Source: Paragorgia papillata (Eukaryota; Cnidaria; Anthozoa; Scleralcyonacea; Coralliidae). From it: a stretch of 64,000 nt of DNA. Both the position numbers and the translations under genes were made by a program. Of the stretch, positions 1-12,700 are shown piece after piece; positions within the stretch are counted from its first letter, which is position 1, and each line of letters begins with the position of its first letter. The notes beneath the pieces were generated by a model. It was given only the letters and a program-made list of their open reading frames with translations. It had not been told where the DNA came from and ran no database searches. Location: contig JAWNZC010000346.1 of the NCBI GenBank assembly GCA_035771165.1, positions 525,001-589,000 on the forward strand. Reading direction: 5' to 3'.

Positions 1-349
1 TGTGAAATAACCATTTTATTGCTAGTGAAACGTGATCCATTGTTATACTCCTATATACTTGGTCTAATTTTGTTCAACTTTTATATCTACTGAAATTCGT
101 TTAGGAAATCGGGAAGGAATGAGGAACTCTCTTGAGGTGAAAAAGTTTTCAATGCATACAATGGTTGAGAATTGCATGACCCCATTGAGAAATGTCGGAA
201 ATAAATAAAATGCACAGTAACGCAAAGTATGCGCACATTCAAATTCAATAACAATTTCAAAAGAGAATGACATATATGGATAGAATGTCCGCGTTCTTCT
301 TCTTTTAGGTCCGGAACAGGTTACATGCATGCGTTGCTATAACTAACCT

Positions 350-640
350 AAAAAACTCATTAATAATTTACGAGGAAAATTCAAAAGAAATTAAAGTTTA
401 ATCAGTGTCTTTATATGATACCTCTTGATTTACATAAACTTTAGCTTTGATTTTCTCGGCTTAGACAAGGTTATTTTTCAAACTTACTACGCCAATGAAT
501 TTACCAAGTGGTTCGTTTTTGAAGCCGTTCAATAAACTCGCAGTTCGTGTTTTATCAGATGTAAAAACACTCGGCTTCGCCTCGTGTCTTTATATCCGAT
601 AAAACACTCCTGCTCGTTTATTAAACAGTACCTAACAAGT
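350..640. repeat. Dispersed repeat, copy 1 of 3 (about 290 bp)
   Basis: This stretch resembles 13395-13680 and 60875-61022. Shared blocks are a TCATTAATAATT start, a TACTACGCCAATGAA block, and an inner part reading CACTCGGC..CGCCTCGTGT followed by TATCCGATAAA. Its class is unknown. It lies in what is presumably intron 1 of CARD gene A. Confidence 0.6.
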
Positions 641-1995
641 TGTACAGTCTCCGATCTATGTGCATGTGCATGATTCAGTTTCAGTATTTGAAGTTACTTT
701 GCTGAATAAACAAATATAAAGTTAAACAGGAATAGAACAACAATAGAAGTATAAATGTGATAAAGTGACGAGTCTTTACTAAAAATCGTTGCCAACAATT
801 TCTAAAGGTGTGTCTTTCAAACAAACTTGACTCTACGTCAGAGGAAACTGACAAGTTACTACCGTTATAAGTCTTGTTTGTTCTTGCTCTGCAAGCTTTT
901 TCAGCGTTTGGAAATTCGTTGCCAAATTTCCAATTATACACGTTTCCGAATTCGGATGTTGATGTCCAAAATTCGATTTTCAAGTTCAACTTTGCACCGG
1001 ATTCTTCTGACTACGCAGTTGATTATTTGGAATTGCAGAATAATTAATCACATATTTTTCTAAAAAAAAATTCTGGCCTACCGAACCAGCTCGCTGAAAA
1101 GTGAGCGCTTAACGGTATTTAGAGTTTGCTAGGTCGTTCGACTGTCCTTGATAGAGCTCAGAGCTTTTTTAGTCGGTATATTAACAGTTACGAGACGGCT
1201 TTTGGGCCACTTATAGTACAGCAAGAACTATTATAACAAAACTTATTAAATGCCGTTAAACTGTCACTATATATAATTGGAGTTTTTTAGCTTAAGTTTT
1301 GTCGTAGCGGATACTCCAGTGTTGTATAAAATAATGCTGCATGAATCTTATTATACTCTACTCTAGAGCCGGCAAAAGTTGGATGATTGCTATCAGTCTT
1401 TCCGGCCGACGGTGGGTCTTGCCTCCTGATGAGTAAATGTCGTCTGGCATTAGCCAGAGTATATTTCAATCGAATTCCTACGATATTAAAGTCCAACTCT
1501 TTGAACTTTGCGGTGAATACAAAATTTTACTTACTTAGGTGATTGACATTATAAGGTCATTCATGGTCGAGCGTTAGTATAATAGGAGTGAATTAAAGAA
1601 CAACTTTTAAGAAACAACATTTTGAAAACGAGCACGTTTTGTTTGCTTGAAAATCGATGTGACGTGTGCGTGCGTCTATTGCGAGTTAAGAGAATTTGCG
1701 TTTTGATAGTAAAAACGTTTCGTTGCTTTTGCTTGTTTCGTTTGAGTCTCTATACTGACATTTCTCGTTCTCTTAATCTTTCACCCCTTCTATAACTTGT
1801 GTTTTGATTTCTAACGGAAATACTATATTACAATCTAATATTATATCAGATCGGAAATGCCTTAGGTATATTAGTTGTATATATGTATATCTATTGTATA
1901 CAGACTTATCGCCATTCATTTTATATATGAAGGTCAAATATATATCAGTAAGTCAAAAAAAAGGTATAATATAAGTAAGAATTTAAGTAACTTAC
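641..1995. other. Presumed intron of CARD gene A, no gene recognised
   Basis: AT-rich sequence without recognisable exons. Around 1425-1465 there is a short relative of the dispersed satellite unit with a GTCTGGCATTAGCCAGA hairpin core, also seen near 15490, 41150 and 61065. The remainder shows nothing I can name. Confidence 0.4.
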
Positions 1996-2290
1996 TAGCA
2001 TTTGCTTCTTCTCCAGTGAGCTTTTCGAACAAAAATGGGTTGTCCAGTTGTAGTGAGTCCAGAAGGTGTTGGTATGAGTTTGGACCCTTTTTTGCTAGGA
2101 GGTCAACGAATTTACCGACTTTAAGCGATGTTGTCTTCTCGCTGTGAATGAGTTCGCAGTCTTCGCCATCAAGGACACCTTTGCTACGTAAATAATCGAA
2201 CACGAATGTTCTTTGTACTTCTAAATTCTGAACGATATCAAATCGTTTAGATTCTATCATGTCACGATATTCCTCATGATCATCGCACAT
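1996..2290 (-). CDS. CARD-domain first coding exon of a CARD-CC (CARD9/11-like) adaptor gene, gene A (partial)
   Basis: The exon encodes 98 residues plus one base and consists of a single death-fold CARD, with an EDCELI core and an LTG end that recur in the paralogue at 22266-22554. Known family role: CARD-CC proteins (CARD9/10/11/14) polymerise and recruit BCL10 and paracaspase in the cytosol to activate NF-kB-type signalling. The start is the ATG at 2290-2288, the first ATG of the open frame. The exon ends at a consensus GTAAGT donor in phase 1, exactly as in the paralogue. By eye the two CARDs are about 45-50% identical. No coiled-coil exon is recognisable to its left, so the rest of the gene lies beyond position 1 or is lost. 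A stand-alone CARD protein from intron read-through is possible but less likely. Confidence 0.75.
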
Positions 2291-2617
2291 CGTGGCTATA
2301 CTGAGCGTCTCCCGATTCCAGAGACCACACACGTCGTTCAGTAGACTGATACAGAGTTAGAGGAACAAGCTAGTGAGGCTTGGATACACTGATTAACTCT
2401 ACCAGAGTGCATGTATACAAATATCGTGAGCAGCGAACTATGTACAAAGAATGCAGAGTGCCTGGACACCGTATTAGGACATCACACTGAGAACACTTCA
2501 GTCTTTATACAAATTAAAGAAAGAAAGTTACGACATACTACATATTCCCGACTACATTTCACGCCTCACTGATAGGTCATCCTATAATTATATTAAGAAG
2601 GCTTTGGATTGGTTTAG

Positions 2618-2998
2618 ATAAGGGACAATTACGGCCGGGGTGGCGGCCGAAACGAAAATGGTGGGAAAATGAGGACATCTGAAGTGGGGTAAAATAAAAT
2701 TTAATAGAGGAAAAGGTGGGGTAAAAAAATTTAACATAATATTTTTATAGGTGTATATTTCTTGGTGTGCAGCATAATTACTGACCCAAAATAAAGGCTA
2801 CCAATGGCAGTGAAAGGGTTAACATGTGATTTTGTGTAACAAAATAGGTGTAGGGGTTGGGTAAAACTTTTTCTGTTTTACAGTGCTGGGGTTAAAATCA
2901 TTTTTTGTTTTAAAAATGGTGGGGTTGAACAATTTTTGTGATCCAAGATATTTTCTCTTCGGCACCCACGCCAGCTATATAAATAATGACCGGTCCCT
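2618..2998. mobile_element. MITE-like element with imperfect inverted ends
   Basis: The left end has AGGGACAATTACGGCC followed by a GGGGTGGCGGCCGAA block. The right end has TTCGGCACCCACGCCAGC and then GACCGGTCCCT, which is the imperfect inverse. A right-end relative occurs at about 16755-16860 (TTCGGTCCCCCACCCCAGCC then GATTGGTCCCT). No coding capacity is seen, so it is a non-autonomous element of unknown superfamily. Confidence 0.55.
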
Positions 2999-3150
2999 AA
3001 CCTAACCCCCAACACGTTCCCCTAACCCTAATCAATGAGCAGCACGGGAACGAATTGATAATCGACAAGCAGTTCGGAAGCAGTGTATAGATGGTCAAAA
3101 GAGGGTCCACAATAGGTTTATAGGGACGAGGGATAACGATTATTGTGTTA

Positions 3151-3366
3151 AGGCCTGGCCAAACGCTTTCAACATTTCATTCAACGTCGTTCAACATTGT
3201 TGAATTCAACCGTGATTCATCATGTTGAAAGCGTTTGGCCACCCTGTTGAATGATGTTGAACGATGTTGAACGAAATTTGAACATGTCAGTCAAGTTTTC
3301 GTTCAACATGCGTTCAACAATGTTGAACGATGTTGCATGAAATGTTGAAAGCGTTTGGCCAGGCCT
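3151..3366. mobile_element. Palindromic MITE, AGGCCTGGCC family copy 1 (TTA target duplication)
   Basis: The element starts AGGCCTGGCCAAACGCTTTC and ends with the inverse, GCGTTTGGCCAGGCCT. The interior is made of repeated TTCAACATNGTT words. It is flanked on both sides by TTA (3148-3150 and 3367-3369), a 3-bp TWA duplication typical of PIF/Harbinger elements. It is non-coding. A second full copy lies at 25804-26027 and a partial copy at 10450-10619. Confidence 0.8.
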
Positions 3367-4328
3367 TTAAAGAGTAACGGGTACAAGTGAAATTTAAAAA
3401 ATCGACGAGATTCGGAATTTCATAAAAAAATAGGCAGGAAACGAGATCTTTAAATTGTTCCTATTGTAATTTGGGAAATAAGGAGATTGAACAACGGTAT
3501 TTTGGGATTTCTAAATTCGGGGCCGTTCATATGAGCACGGATATAAGGCGGCGGTCATGTCACGAAAATCTTATTACGACTATTTGAGAAATGCAAAATC
3601 ACATAACGAAGCAAAATTGGGTTTGTTTTTCTGTAGGTATAGCACACGGAGTATTATAATTCCTTTTTGTATTGTCATAGAAAGACATAAAATCAGCCCG
3701 GCAACCGGGCAAGCCCGCCTCGTACGAACAGCCACAACCCCTAACAGACGTTGGTCAAACTGGCAAGGGCAGCCATTCTAGATTTCTAGACCCTCTGTCC
3801 AGCCTAAGCGTACATTTTCCAAAGTAAATGTATACAGCCTGGTTCAAGAACAAGAAGGTAGTTAAGTGTTCCAAAGAACATTCAGTTCTCGCTTGGAAAC
3901 TCAAAAAATTTTCTCAGGAAGCGAATAACTTCATGAAGAACATTTACATGCATAACGACATTAACGTATATCATCATACTTGCACATAGCAATATATAAT
4001 ACCGTACCAGACATCGAACTCAACCTACGTTCAAATCATCTGAGTCCCAATACAGCTCAATACAGCTCAATGGTTAGTACGTCTCACATGCGTGCACTCT
4101 ATTCCGTTTCCGCGTAGGGACTGTACGCATGCAAGCTAGTTTGACTTTAGTTTGTTAAAAAAGGTTTCCGTTGGGGTTAGGTCACACAAAGTCCCGGTTT
4201 AGAATGCTGTAAATCAAGCAAGCACAAAGTCCAGTTCATGCATGCAGTGTTTACAATATGCCGTGTACAAAACGTGCACACGTTATTATAAAAAGTATAT
4301 ACAAGCCATTTCAATTGAGTGTCAGTAA

Positions 4329-4551
4329 AGCCCTAATCAAACGAGAACGCAAGTCATCGCAAGTTGGGCAGTCAGAATTTCTGTGGCGGTCGTTCGGACA
4401 CCCAAATTAACAAAATAAAGGTTTCATGAGTGTTTTAAACAAGTTTTAACTTTGTCACGGTACATGATATTTTTGGGAAACTATTCAGAGCGGCTGGCTG
4501 AGATCGTGACTGCGAACTTGCGATGACTTGCGTTCTCGTTTGATTAGGGCT
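4329..4551. mobile_element. Harbinger-like MITE, AGCCCTAATC family copy 1
   Basis: Inverted ends of about 36 bp (AGCCCTAATCAAACGAGAAC and its inverse) surround a non-coding core. Perfect TAA duplications flank it (4326-4328 and 4552-4554). The same family appears at 8538-8893 and, with the core inverted, at 9044-9267. Confidence 0.85.
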
Positions 4552-4865
4552 TAATTAATAGTTGATCAACAGTAAACTGCCATCATGTAGTGATTATATA
4601 GTACCTTCATTACTTCCTGGCGTCTTTGCTTCCCAAGTCAACGGGGTTTCTTCTGTGTTTTGTCTTCTCTCTGCATGTGTGCACGGTTGCTCCCGATTCA
4701 TTACAACTAACGTCATACTAATTTGCACAACTCATCCCCTCATGCCAAACCTGTCGCACGTACTAACGATATAAGCATAACAACGACGAAACAAAACAAA
4801 GCAAAAGTTATCCCGTGGGAGGAACTCCGAACTCAAGGGACTTCTTGGCTTATGCGAGCTTTATA

Positions 4866-5201
4866 CAGGGTGAATAAAAAAACCCTGATGCCTTTCATAT
4901 TCAAATTAGCCGCATAGCGGCTGTAATTTGACAGAAGTTCCCTAAATATCTCATGGGTATACGAAGCATATCAAATAAGTGAACCCTAAATATCTCATGG
5001 GTATACGAAGCATATCAAATAAGGTTCACTTATTTGATATTCACTTATTTGATATGCTTCGTATACCCATGAGATATTTAGGGTTCACTTATTTGATATG
5101 CTTCGTATACCCATAAGATATTTAGGGAACTTCTGTCAAATTACAGCCGCTATGCGGCTAATTTGAATATGAAAGGCATCAGTTTTTTTTGATTCACCCT
5201 G
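4866..5201. mobile_element. Mariner-type foldback MITE, CAGGGTGAATAA family copy 1
   Basis: The element begins CAGGGTGAATAAAAA, ends TTCACCCTG and is flanked by TA on both sides. Nearly the whole 336 bp is one palindrome. Inside each arm a block containing CCTAAATATCTCATGGGTAT is repeated. It is non-coding; the second copy (18989-19328) sits inside a transposase gene. Confidence 0.85.
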
Positions 5202-6695
5202 TATGCTTGTCTCATGTCAATTCTTACGTCGAAGTTTGGCTCCCAGAGGAGTTCCAAATTTAATTTTGTCTTCCCTTTCTGTTCTGGCCTTATTCTTACG
5301 AGTTATGCTCTAGTGAAGAGCAGGCCGGTTTATAAAACGAATAATGCGAGTATCGTGGTCGGCACTATTGTCGTTGACACTACTCAGCACTTCACACACA
5401 CGCTTTCCTTGTCAAAAGTATATATTATTTACATTATAAACGTGTTTCTTACCGTTTTCTTCTTGTTAAAATTATTCACAATAAAGCTCTTGTTCAGAAT
5501 TTTAAATTGACCTTCCTTCCGTGACTGTTGTGGCGGGAAAATCGTTAGCCAATCAGAACTCGAGAAAAGTTGATACGGATATTTGCCACTGGGACAAAAT
5601 ATCGTATGGCCAAAGGCCAATAAAAACCTCGATATATCGATTAATACATCTCTTTAAACTGTTATTGTGCAATTTTGTTTGTGAATAACGTGTTTGTTAA
5701 TAAACTGAATTCAATTCGCATTTATTAAAATAAATAAAAATAAATAAAATACGGTTAAAAACACCTTGCATTGGCGGATTCATCACAGTTAAAAACATAC
5801 CTGTCTAGAAAAATTATTGCTATTTAGTTCCCGTGCGGGGGAAAGCCCAGAAGTCATAGTTACGGATGTTTATCAGTTGTAATCACTATTTTAACCAATT
5901 TTTATGTTTATCAATTGTATTTCAGAAAACACGATTGCTATGTTGTTCCAGAACAAACCACAGCGGGTTAGAAATTAATTACAGAAACCTTACTGTAGCT
6001 ACGTGATACAAGTCATATAACCATGGAGAGGCTTTCTAAATTGTTTATCAAAGTAGCGTGCTGCGTAGGCAGTGTTGAAACAGCCGCCAGGAGTCTCTAT
6101 CTATCATCTGACATCTGATTAGGAAGGTCTTGAACCAGTTTGTTGGTGTCCCTAGCAACAGTCAATGTATAGTTGATTGGTCTTTTTCCTCTGAACGGAC
6201 ATGGCATTCTCATACAAATTACATCAGAGATGATTTGATCTTTTGTTTGGTAGCAATGGCCTGCAAATCTGGCTCTTCGCTGAGCAACAATGGTTGAAAT
6301 TGGTGGAATACCATACCAATGGTATTATCCTATCATAATATATCCAGCCGTATAAGAGAATGCTTTCTACACATGCCCTGAAGAATGCCAACTTAGTGCG
6401 CTTGCAAATGTTAGGTTGCCAAATGATATGCAGTTTGTCAGTACAGGGAACGTAGGAGTCTTATATCCAACCTTACTATATATTTAAATTATCTACAGTT
6501 GAATTTAATTTGAGTCAAATAAACTAAAATGTCCACACCAATGCTTTTATTGACTTAGCTCCATGTGTATTTATTTATAAGAGTATGAAGATTATAAAAT
6601 TTACTGTCGCAAGTAAAGTGTTGACTGAAAGAGGGCAATCACGATATTATACAAAATTCAGAAAATAAACCCGGGAACGGGTTGGTCTTTAATTA
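5202..6695. other. Intergenic, no gene recognised
   Basis: The open frames here are short and have no recognisable motifs. A repeat word with AAGTAGCGTGCTGCGTAGGC at about 6051 recurs near 23941. Nothing else can be supported. Confidence 0.4.
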
Positions 6696-7013
6696 AGCCC
6701 GGCATACGAATACTGAAACAAGTTTCCGAAACAAGTTTCCAAACAAGTTTCCGAAACAAGTTTCCGAAACAAGTTTCCGAAACAAGTTTCCGAAACAAGT
6801 TTCCGAAACACATTTTCGAAGTTTCCGAAACAAGTTTACGAAACACATTTTCGAAGTTTCCGAAACATATTGAAACATAGTGAAACTTATTAGTTTATCA
6901 GGGAAACCGTAGTTTATGAAACAAAGTTTCGGAAACTTTTCAACATACACTGCCACTGAAAACTTTTGTTTCTGAAACACAGTTTCGAAATTTTCTCCAG
7001 TGTATGCCGGGCT
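6696..7013. mobile_element. Harbinger-like MITE carrying an internal minisatellite
   Basis: Inverted ends AGCCCGGCATAC and GTATGCCGGGCT are flanked by TTA duplications (6693-6695 and 7014-7016). From about 6715 to 6862 the interior is a tandem array of a 12-16 bp unit related to GAAACAAGTTTCC, itself palindromic. Translations of this array are artefacts. Confidence 0.75.
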
Positions 7014-7305
7014 TTATTAATTTATTCTAGCTAACATCAGACGTTTTTTATTCACCTCTGAAAAACTCTCGTATAGGTCATTTGCACGAGACACTGAATA
7101 TTTACACATGTAATTTATACAATTAATTTAATTAATTAATTAAATTAATGTCATCTATTAATTAATAATTAGGTCTGTTAGTTAGTTAGTTAATTAATTA
7201 ATTAGAATTATTTCTACATCGCGTAACATATGCGTTAAAAAAATTCAGCACACTGAAAATATTATTCAATGCATTTTCTGATCAGTAAGCCGTGGAAGTT
7301 ACTTT

Positions 7306-8262
7306 GGCCATGTTCACACTAATCCTTTCCAAACGAAAACGGAGACTTTTTGATACGGTTAGGCCTTTCGTCCACATTAATCCGGCGTCTTCCGTGACCG
7401 AAAACGCTCTCCAGAGTGGAGACATTCGAAGACGCCGTTTTTCTGCACCAGTGTGGAAGGCAAAAACGAAGCATTTGGAAAACGATGATGTCACGATTAT
7501 GTTATCTTGGTTTCAGTCACCTAGAACTATTCATTCATACCCCTGTACATCTTTTTAGCGTTTTACCATAGTCCCTAGAAATAAATTGTCTGGAAACGCG
7601 GCCAAAGTCTTTGTTCTAGGTTTTTGTTCACGTTTGTGCACCTTGCTTCACCTTAACGCTTGCTGAACACATTGTATTTTTCGTTTCTGTTCGCCCAGGT
7701 AAGACCAGCTATTACAGCTGAATGGGTCTTCACAGTTTAAATAAAGAATTTATTATTATTATAATGAAGCAATCAACCAATAGCATCGTTGCTTTATAAA
7801 TATTAATGAACGTAAAACAAAAGATTGTGCACCTTATTTGCCACCCTCAACCTAAATTGTAGCTCATTGTTAACCGCTTTGATGTTCGCCGCGTCTCCAG
7901 ACAATATAATTCTAGGGACTATGGTTTTACCATAGTTAATAGACAATATACATGGTTTGGAAACCCGGCAAACTTCAAAGCGGTTAACAATCAAACTACG
8001 ATTCATGTTGAAAGGTACACGAAGGTGCACAAATCTTTTGTTTTAGGTTTATTAATATTTAAACAGTACGGTTGAGTGATTGAACCCAAACGTTGCTATT
8101 GGATGATTGCTTTATTATACAGAAAACACAATATGTTCAGTAACCGTGAAAGTGCACAAATTTCCATAAACCTGAACAAAAACATAAAACAATGACTTTT
8201 GTTGAGCTTCCAAACCATGTTTTTCCGTTTTCGTTTGAAAACGGATTAGTGTGGAGATGGCC
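7306..8262. mobile_element. Composite non-autonomous element with GGCCATGTTCACAC-type ends
   Basis: The left end (GGCCATGTTCACACTAATCC, then a block like CAAACGAAAACGGAGAC) is mirrored at the right end (TTTTCGTTTGAAAACGGATT then AGTGTGGAGATGGCC). Inside, 7800-8060 is a second palindrome related to the interior of the element at 35187-35805, which suggests one element inside or recombined with another. No transposase is seen. A degenerate relative of the ends is at 17042-17275. Confidence 0.55.
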
Positions 8263-8537
8263 TTTGACTAAACAGTCTAAACTATATAGTTGATAAAGCA
8301 AAAATTATGCAATTTAGAGTGGGTTCGCCTCTTTTAAGCTGACGTCAGCGTATATAGCCAAGATCCATGGCTTCGCCAAGACGTTTAACCCCAGCCTAGC
8401 CACTTGGCCTTCTATTTTCGGATTTTCCAAGAATTCCGATCTTATTTATACTACGGGGGAATTTAATTTGGCGGCCAGCGCCTACAGTGGTTTCCAGCGG
8501 TTTACGCAGGGAAAAGCCTATTTCTAGACTGGTTTAA

Positions 8538-8893
8538 AGCCTAATCAAACGAGAACGCAAGTCATCGCAAGTTTTAGCTTGTGTCTCGTTTGACCGCCAC
8601 CTTGCGATGACTTGCGGTGACTTGCGTTAGCTTGCGACTAATTTGATCTTGTTCAAATTTCATCGCAAGTTTTCTTCAACTTGCGAGAGATTGCGAAACG
8701 TTTGAACACGAAACACAAATCGATGCACGTCTTTCGTACTCCGTCGCCATAGAAACTACCATGAGAACTAGCGAAAAGGCGTGGGAACTAGCGGAAGTGC
8801 AGAACTTGCGACGACTTGTGCCGACGTTTGACTGATCGCAAGTCATCGCGTAAGCTAACTTGCGATGACTTGCGTTCTCGTTTGATTAGGGCT
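8538..8893. mobile_element. Harbinger-like MITE, AGCC(C)TAATC family copy 2
   Basis: It has the same inverted ends as 4329-4551, with extra internal copies of the TTGCGATGACTTGCG word. The left flank is TAA and the right flank CAA, a slightly decayed duplication. Non-coding. Confidence 0.75.
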
Positions 8894-9020
8894 CAACTCA
8901 GCGTCCGCTCAGCGTCCGCTCAGCGTCCGCTATATCGGACGCCAAGAACAAAAGAATAAACGAGCCGAAAATAAAGCAAAAACAATAAGGACGAAGAACA
9001 AAAAAAAGTTTAAGCGTTAA

Positions 9021-9627
9021 AGCCTAGTTCTCACTTGCCGTAAAGCCCTAATCAAACGAGAACGTAAGTCATCGCAAGTTGGCAGTCACGCTATCTCAGC
9101 CAGCCGCTCTGAATAGTTTCCCGAAAATATCATGTACCGTGACAAACTTAAAACTTGTTTAAAACACTCATGAAACCTTTATTTTGTTAATTTGGGAGTT
9201 CGAACGACCGCCACAGAAATTCTGACTGCTAACTTGCGATGACTTGCGTTCTCGTTTGATTAGGGCTTAAGAATCGGGGACAGTTCTATCCCCGATTGTC
9301 GGCGATTTTTACGACAGACACGTTCACACTTATCGTGACTTGTCGTAGGAATCGTGGATTTTTCCTGTCCCCAATCGTCCCAGACGAGTGGTTTCAGTGT
9401 TTTTCAGTGTTCACACATGTCGTAACTTGTCGTAAAAATCCCCGATCGTCGGCGACCGTCTTGGATGCGTTTTCGAAATAGAAATGATTCCGATTCTTGC
9501 GATGCTTCCGATCAGATCGGCGACTGTCTGGGACGCTACTTCAACCATGTTCACACCTGTTGTAACAATCCCAGACGATCTGGGACAGGAAAAATCCCCG
9601 ATTCTTACGACAAGTGAGAACCAGACT
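9021..9627. mobile_element. Harbinger-like MITE interrupted by another MITE
   Basis: The outer ends AGCCTAGTTCTCACTTG and CAAGTGAGAACCAGACT are flanked by TAA (9018-9020 and 9628-9630). The outer sequence is split by the element at 9044-9267; removing that insert and one TAA restores the symmetry of the outer arms. The outer interior repeats the words ATCCCCGAT and GTCGTAA. Confidence 0.8.
9044..9267. mobile_element. Nested Harbinger-like MITE, AGCCCTAATC family copy 3
   Basis: This is a full family member with TAA at both borders (9041-9043 and 9268-9270). It inserted into the arm of the 9021-9627 element. Its core is in reverse orientation relative to copy 1. On the minus strand it carries an AATAAA (9178-9183), the nearest canonical poly(A) word I found downstream of the CARD9-like gene. 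Confidence 0.85.
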
Positions 9628-9704
9628 TAAAGGGTTAAAAGAAGCAAACATGTACAAAGTCAAAACTACAAAAATATATAACCCAAACCAAAGCTTGTAG
9701 TCAT

Positions 9705-12700
9705 TTAATTCACATCGGAATGACTTCGGCGTACCTTCTTTGATAGAAGTTTCGCGCGCCCTCTGAAATACTCTGGTAGATCATTAACGTCTTGAGGATA
9801 TGTCAGATCAAAAGTAGTCGGTGTGCACTTGACGGACTCGTCGGTCTCGAGTGGCTTCTCGGCGTCTTCTATGAAATCAACACTGTTTGATGCTTTGAAC
9901 TGGCACGGTAAAGTTTGGGACTTGGGGCTAGCGCTCGTGAGCCCAGTATATCGCCTCAGGCCCATCTGACGTTGCAAGGTCCGAGATACTCGGATGGAGT
10001 CCGCTGTAGAGTAAGGACGATTGCTCAGGTTCGGAAGGAGACACTGCAGCACTTGTAATGTCACGTTGCTCGACACTGGACTCATGGGGACTTTCGCGAT
10101 ATCTTCATCGGATCGCTCACCCGAAATGCGGGTCTTCATGCTGCGAAGTAAAGACTTGAGTCTTCGCTCTCTCCATGGGTTCCTAGTCTGCGGGGCATTG
10201 CCTTCCTCCTCTTCTTCGATCAGTTCGGCGGGCGTGTCCGACGGACTTCCCTCGTCGCTTTCGTCAGGCGATATCTCTGGCAGGCCAGGCACGATCTCCA
10301 ACAGCCGACTGTTGCGCCGGTTCTGAAAATAGATTTCGAAAACTTTTGAGTACAGTTGTCAAAGTTTTTTGGCTAAAACCGGCTCACTCTATTACTACAA
10401 ATTACCATGGATCTATTCCAGTATTAAATAATACAGAAGCAAGAAGAACATGCCGGGTAAACGCATTTGGCCACATTTCATTCAACTTTGTTGAACAGAG
10501 ACATGCGCCATGCGGGATATTGTCAGGGTGAGAGCCACTCGTGCTTTCAACATTATTCAACATCGTTCAACAATGTTGAATGATATTGAATGCGATGTTG
10601 AAAGCGTTTGGCCAGGCCTTTTTCAAATGTGAGTAGTACATACCTTTTCTTCAAGTTCACTCAAACGTCGACCCAAATCTTCAGCCTCCATTTCTTTCTC
10701 GTTAAGTTTTTTCTTAACTCGGCCCAGTTCTTCCAGCGTCGTTTTATATCTTCTTTCCATGGCGTCATAGTCTTGTATCAACGTCGCTCTCTCTTCGTTA
10801 ATCTTGTCTCGTTTAGTCTGCACCTCATAGTACTGCAGTTGTAGGGTGTCCTTCTCAGCGATCGCCTTGTCTCTGTCAACGATTGCTTCCTTTCTCGCGT
10901 CCAGGGCGCAATCTCGCTGTTTCTTGAAGATTTCACAATCGTGTGTCAGCAACTCGTTTCGCTTTTTACATTCTTCGGTCTCCAGTTCGGATAGTGAAAG
11001 TGTTCGCTGCAAGGTTCTTAAGAGAGAAGTAGGGAATAGTTTAGAGAAAATGTATAGATCGAAAAATGCTACTGTGCTGTGTTGCGTTGTGCCGTGTCTC
11101 GTCGCGTGGTGTAGTGCAGTGCAGTGTAGTGTGATGTGGCGTAGTGTGATATAGAGTGTGGTATGGTAGAGTGTGGTGTTGTGAAGCGTGCTGTGGTGGA
11201 GTGTGGTGGAATGTGGTGTGGTGGAGCGTGGTGTGGTGGAATGTGGTGTGGTGGAATGTGGTGTGGTGGAATGTGGTGTGGTGGAATGTGGTGTGGTGGA
11301 ATGTGGTGTGGTGGAATGTGATGTGGTGGAATGTGGTGTGTGCAGTATCGTGTAGTGTAGTGTAGTGTAGTGTAGTGTAGTGTAGTGTAGTGTAGTGTAG
11401 TGTAGTGTAGTGTAGTGTAGTGTAGTGTAGTGTAGTGTAGTGTAGTGTAGTGTAGCGTAGTGCAGTGCAGTGCAGTGCAGTGCAGTGCAGTGCAGTGCAG
11501 TGCAGTGCAGTGCAGTGCAGTGCAGTGCAGTTACTGTACTCTACCTTACTGACTCTTGCAGGTTGGCGCAATTATTTGTAACGAATTCATTTTTCTCCAG
11601 CGAGTCCAATTTCTCTTTCTCGATGATATCAAAACGTGTTTTAAGTGCCTCGGCCCACTTCTTCAGTTCCTTTAACTCCTCTGTTCTACAGTCTCTTTCC
11701 TCTCGCATAAGAATATTCTGGAACTGACTCTCCCTCAAACGCTTCTTGACTTCGTCCATTTTCTGAATCTCATCGACTTGCAGTCGGATGCACTCGCTGA
11801 GCTTGAGTGACTGACACCTTTCGTGGTTGTAGTTTTCCGATACGCGACGCAAGGCCCGCGCCATGCTATCAGTTCTCTCTTCGAGCTCCTCAACTTTACC
11901 GCGCAACACATCGCATTCTTCTTTCTCGGCGAGCAGTTTCATTTGGAGAACAATTATATAAACATCACGATCGGCAATCCCTTTGCGCATTTCTTCGAAG
12001 TCGTTTAGGAACAATACTTCGTTCTCCTCCAGGCCCTTGTCGTTCTTCAATTCTATCGCCATCCTGTTTTCGTACTCTTGTCTGCGTTCTACTTCGAACT
12101 CCAGGTCCTTCTCAGTCTTCTCCAAGCGCTCTTCTATACCTTGTTTTTCTTTCAGGAGTTGGGTGTACCTTAGACTCATGTTTTTAAGTTCGCTGTACGC
12201 CTGTTGTTGACCGTCGGCCAGTGTGATTACTTCCAATCGAGTCTCTCTTGATTTGGCTGGAAAGTGAATTTGGATTTAATTACGAGTGTCATTGTAAGCA
12301 ATGCGTAAGCATCGTAAGGTATTTCTTTACCAGTAGAGAAGTTTTCTTATGGGTTATGCCATCTTTTCCATTAGTTATAATGTAATGTGATGTGATGTAA
12401 TGTGATGTGATGTAATGTAATGTGATGTAATGCGATGTAATGAAATGTGATGTAATGTAATGTAATGTAATGTAATGTAATGTAATGTAATGTAATGTGA
12501 TGTAATGTAATGTGATGTAATGCAATGCAATGTAATGTAATGCAATGCAATGCGATGTGATGTAATGTGATGTAATGTAATGTAATGTGATGTAATGTAA
12601 TGCAATGTATTTCAATGTGTAATGTAATGTGTAATGTAATGTGTAATGTAATGTAATGTAATGTGTAATGTAATGTAATGCGTAATGTAATGTAATGTGT

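Noticed and set aside
2996..3032. CCTAACC/CCCTAACCCTAA words resembling telomere repeat
   Set aside because: Only two or three degenerate units at the edge of a MITE, not a telomeric array.
6715..6862. Regularly repeated GAAACAAGTTTCC units looking like a CRISPR-type array
   Set aside because: Units are contiguous with no unique spacers and lie inside a MITE in a eukaryotic genome. It is a minisatellite.
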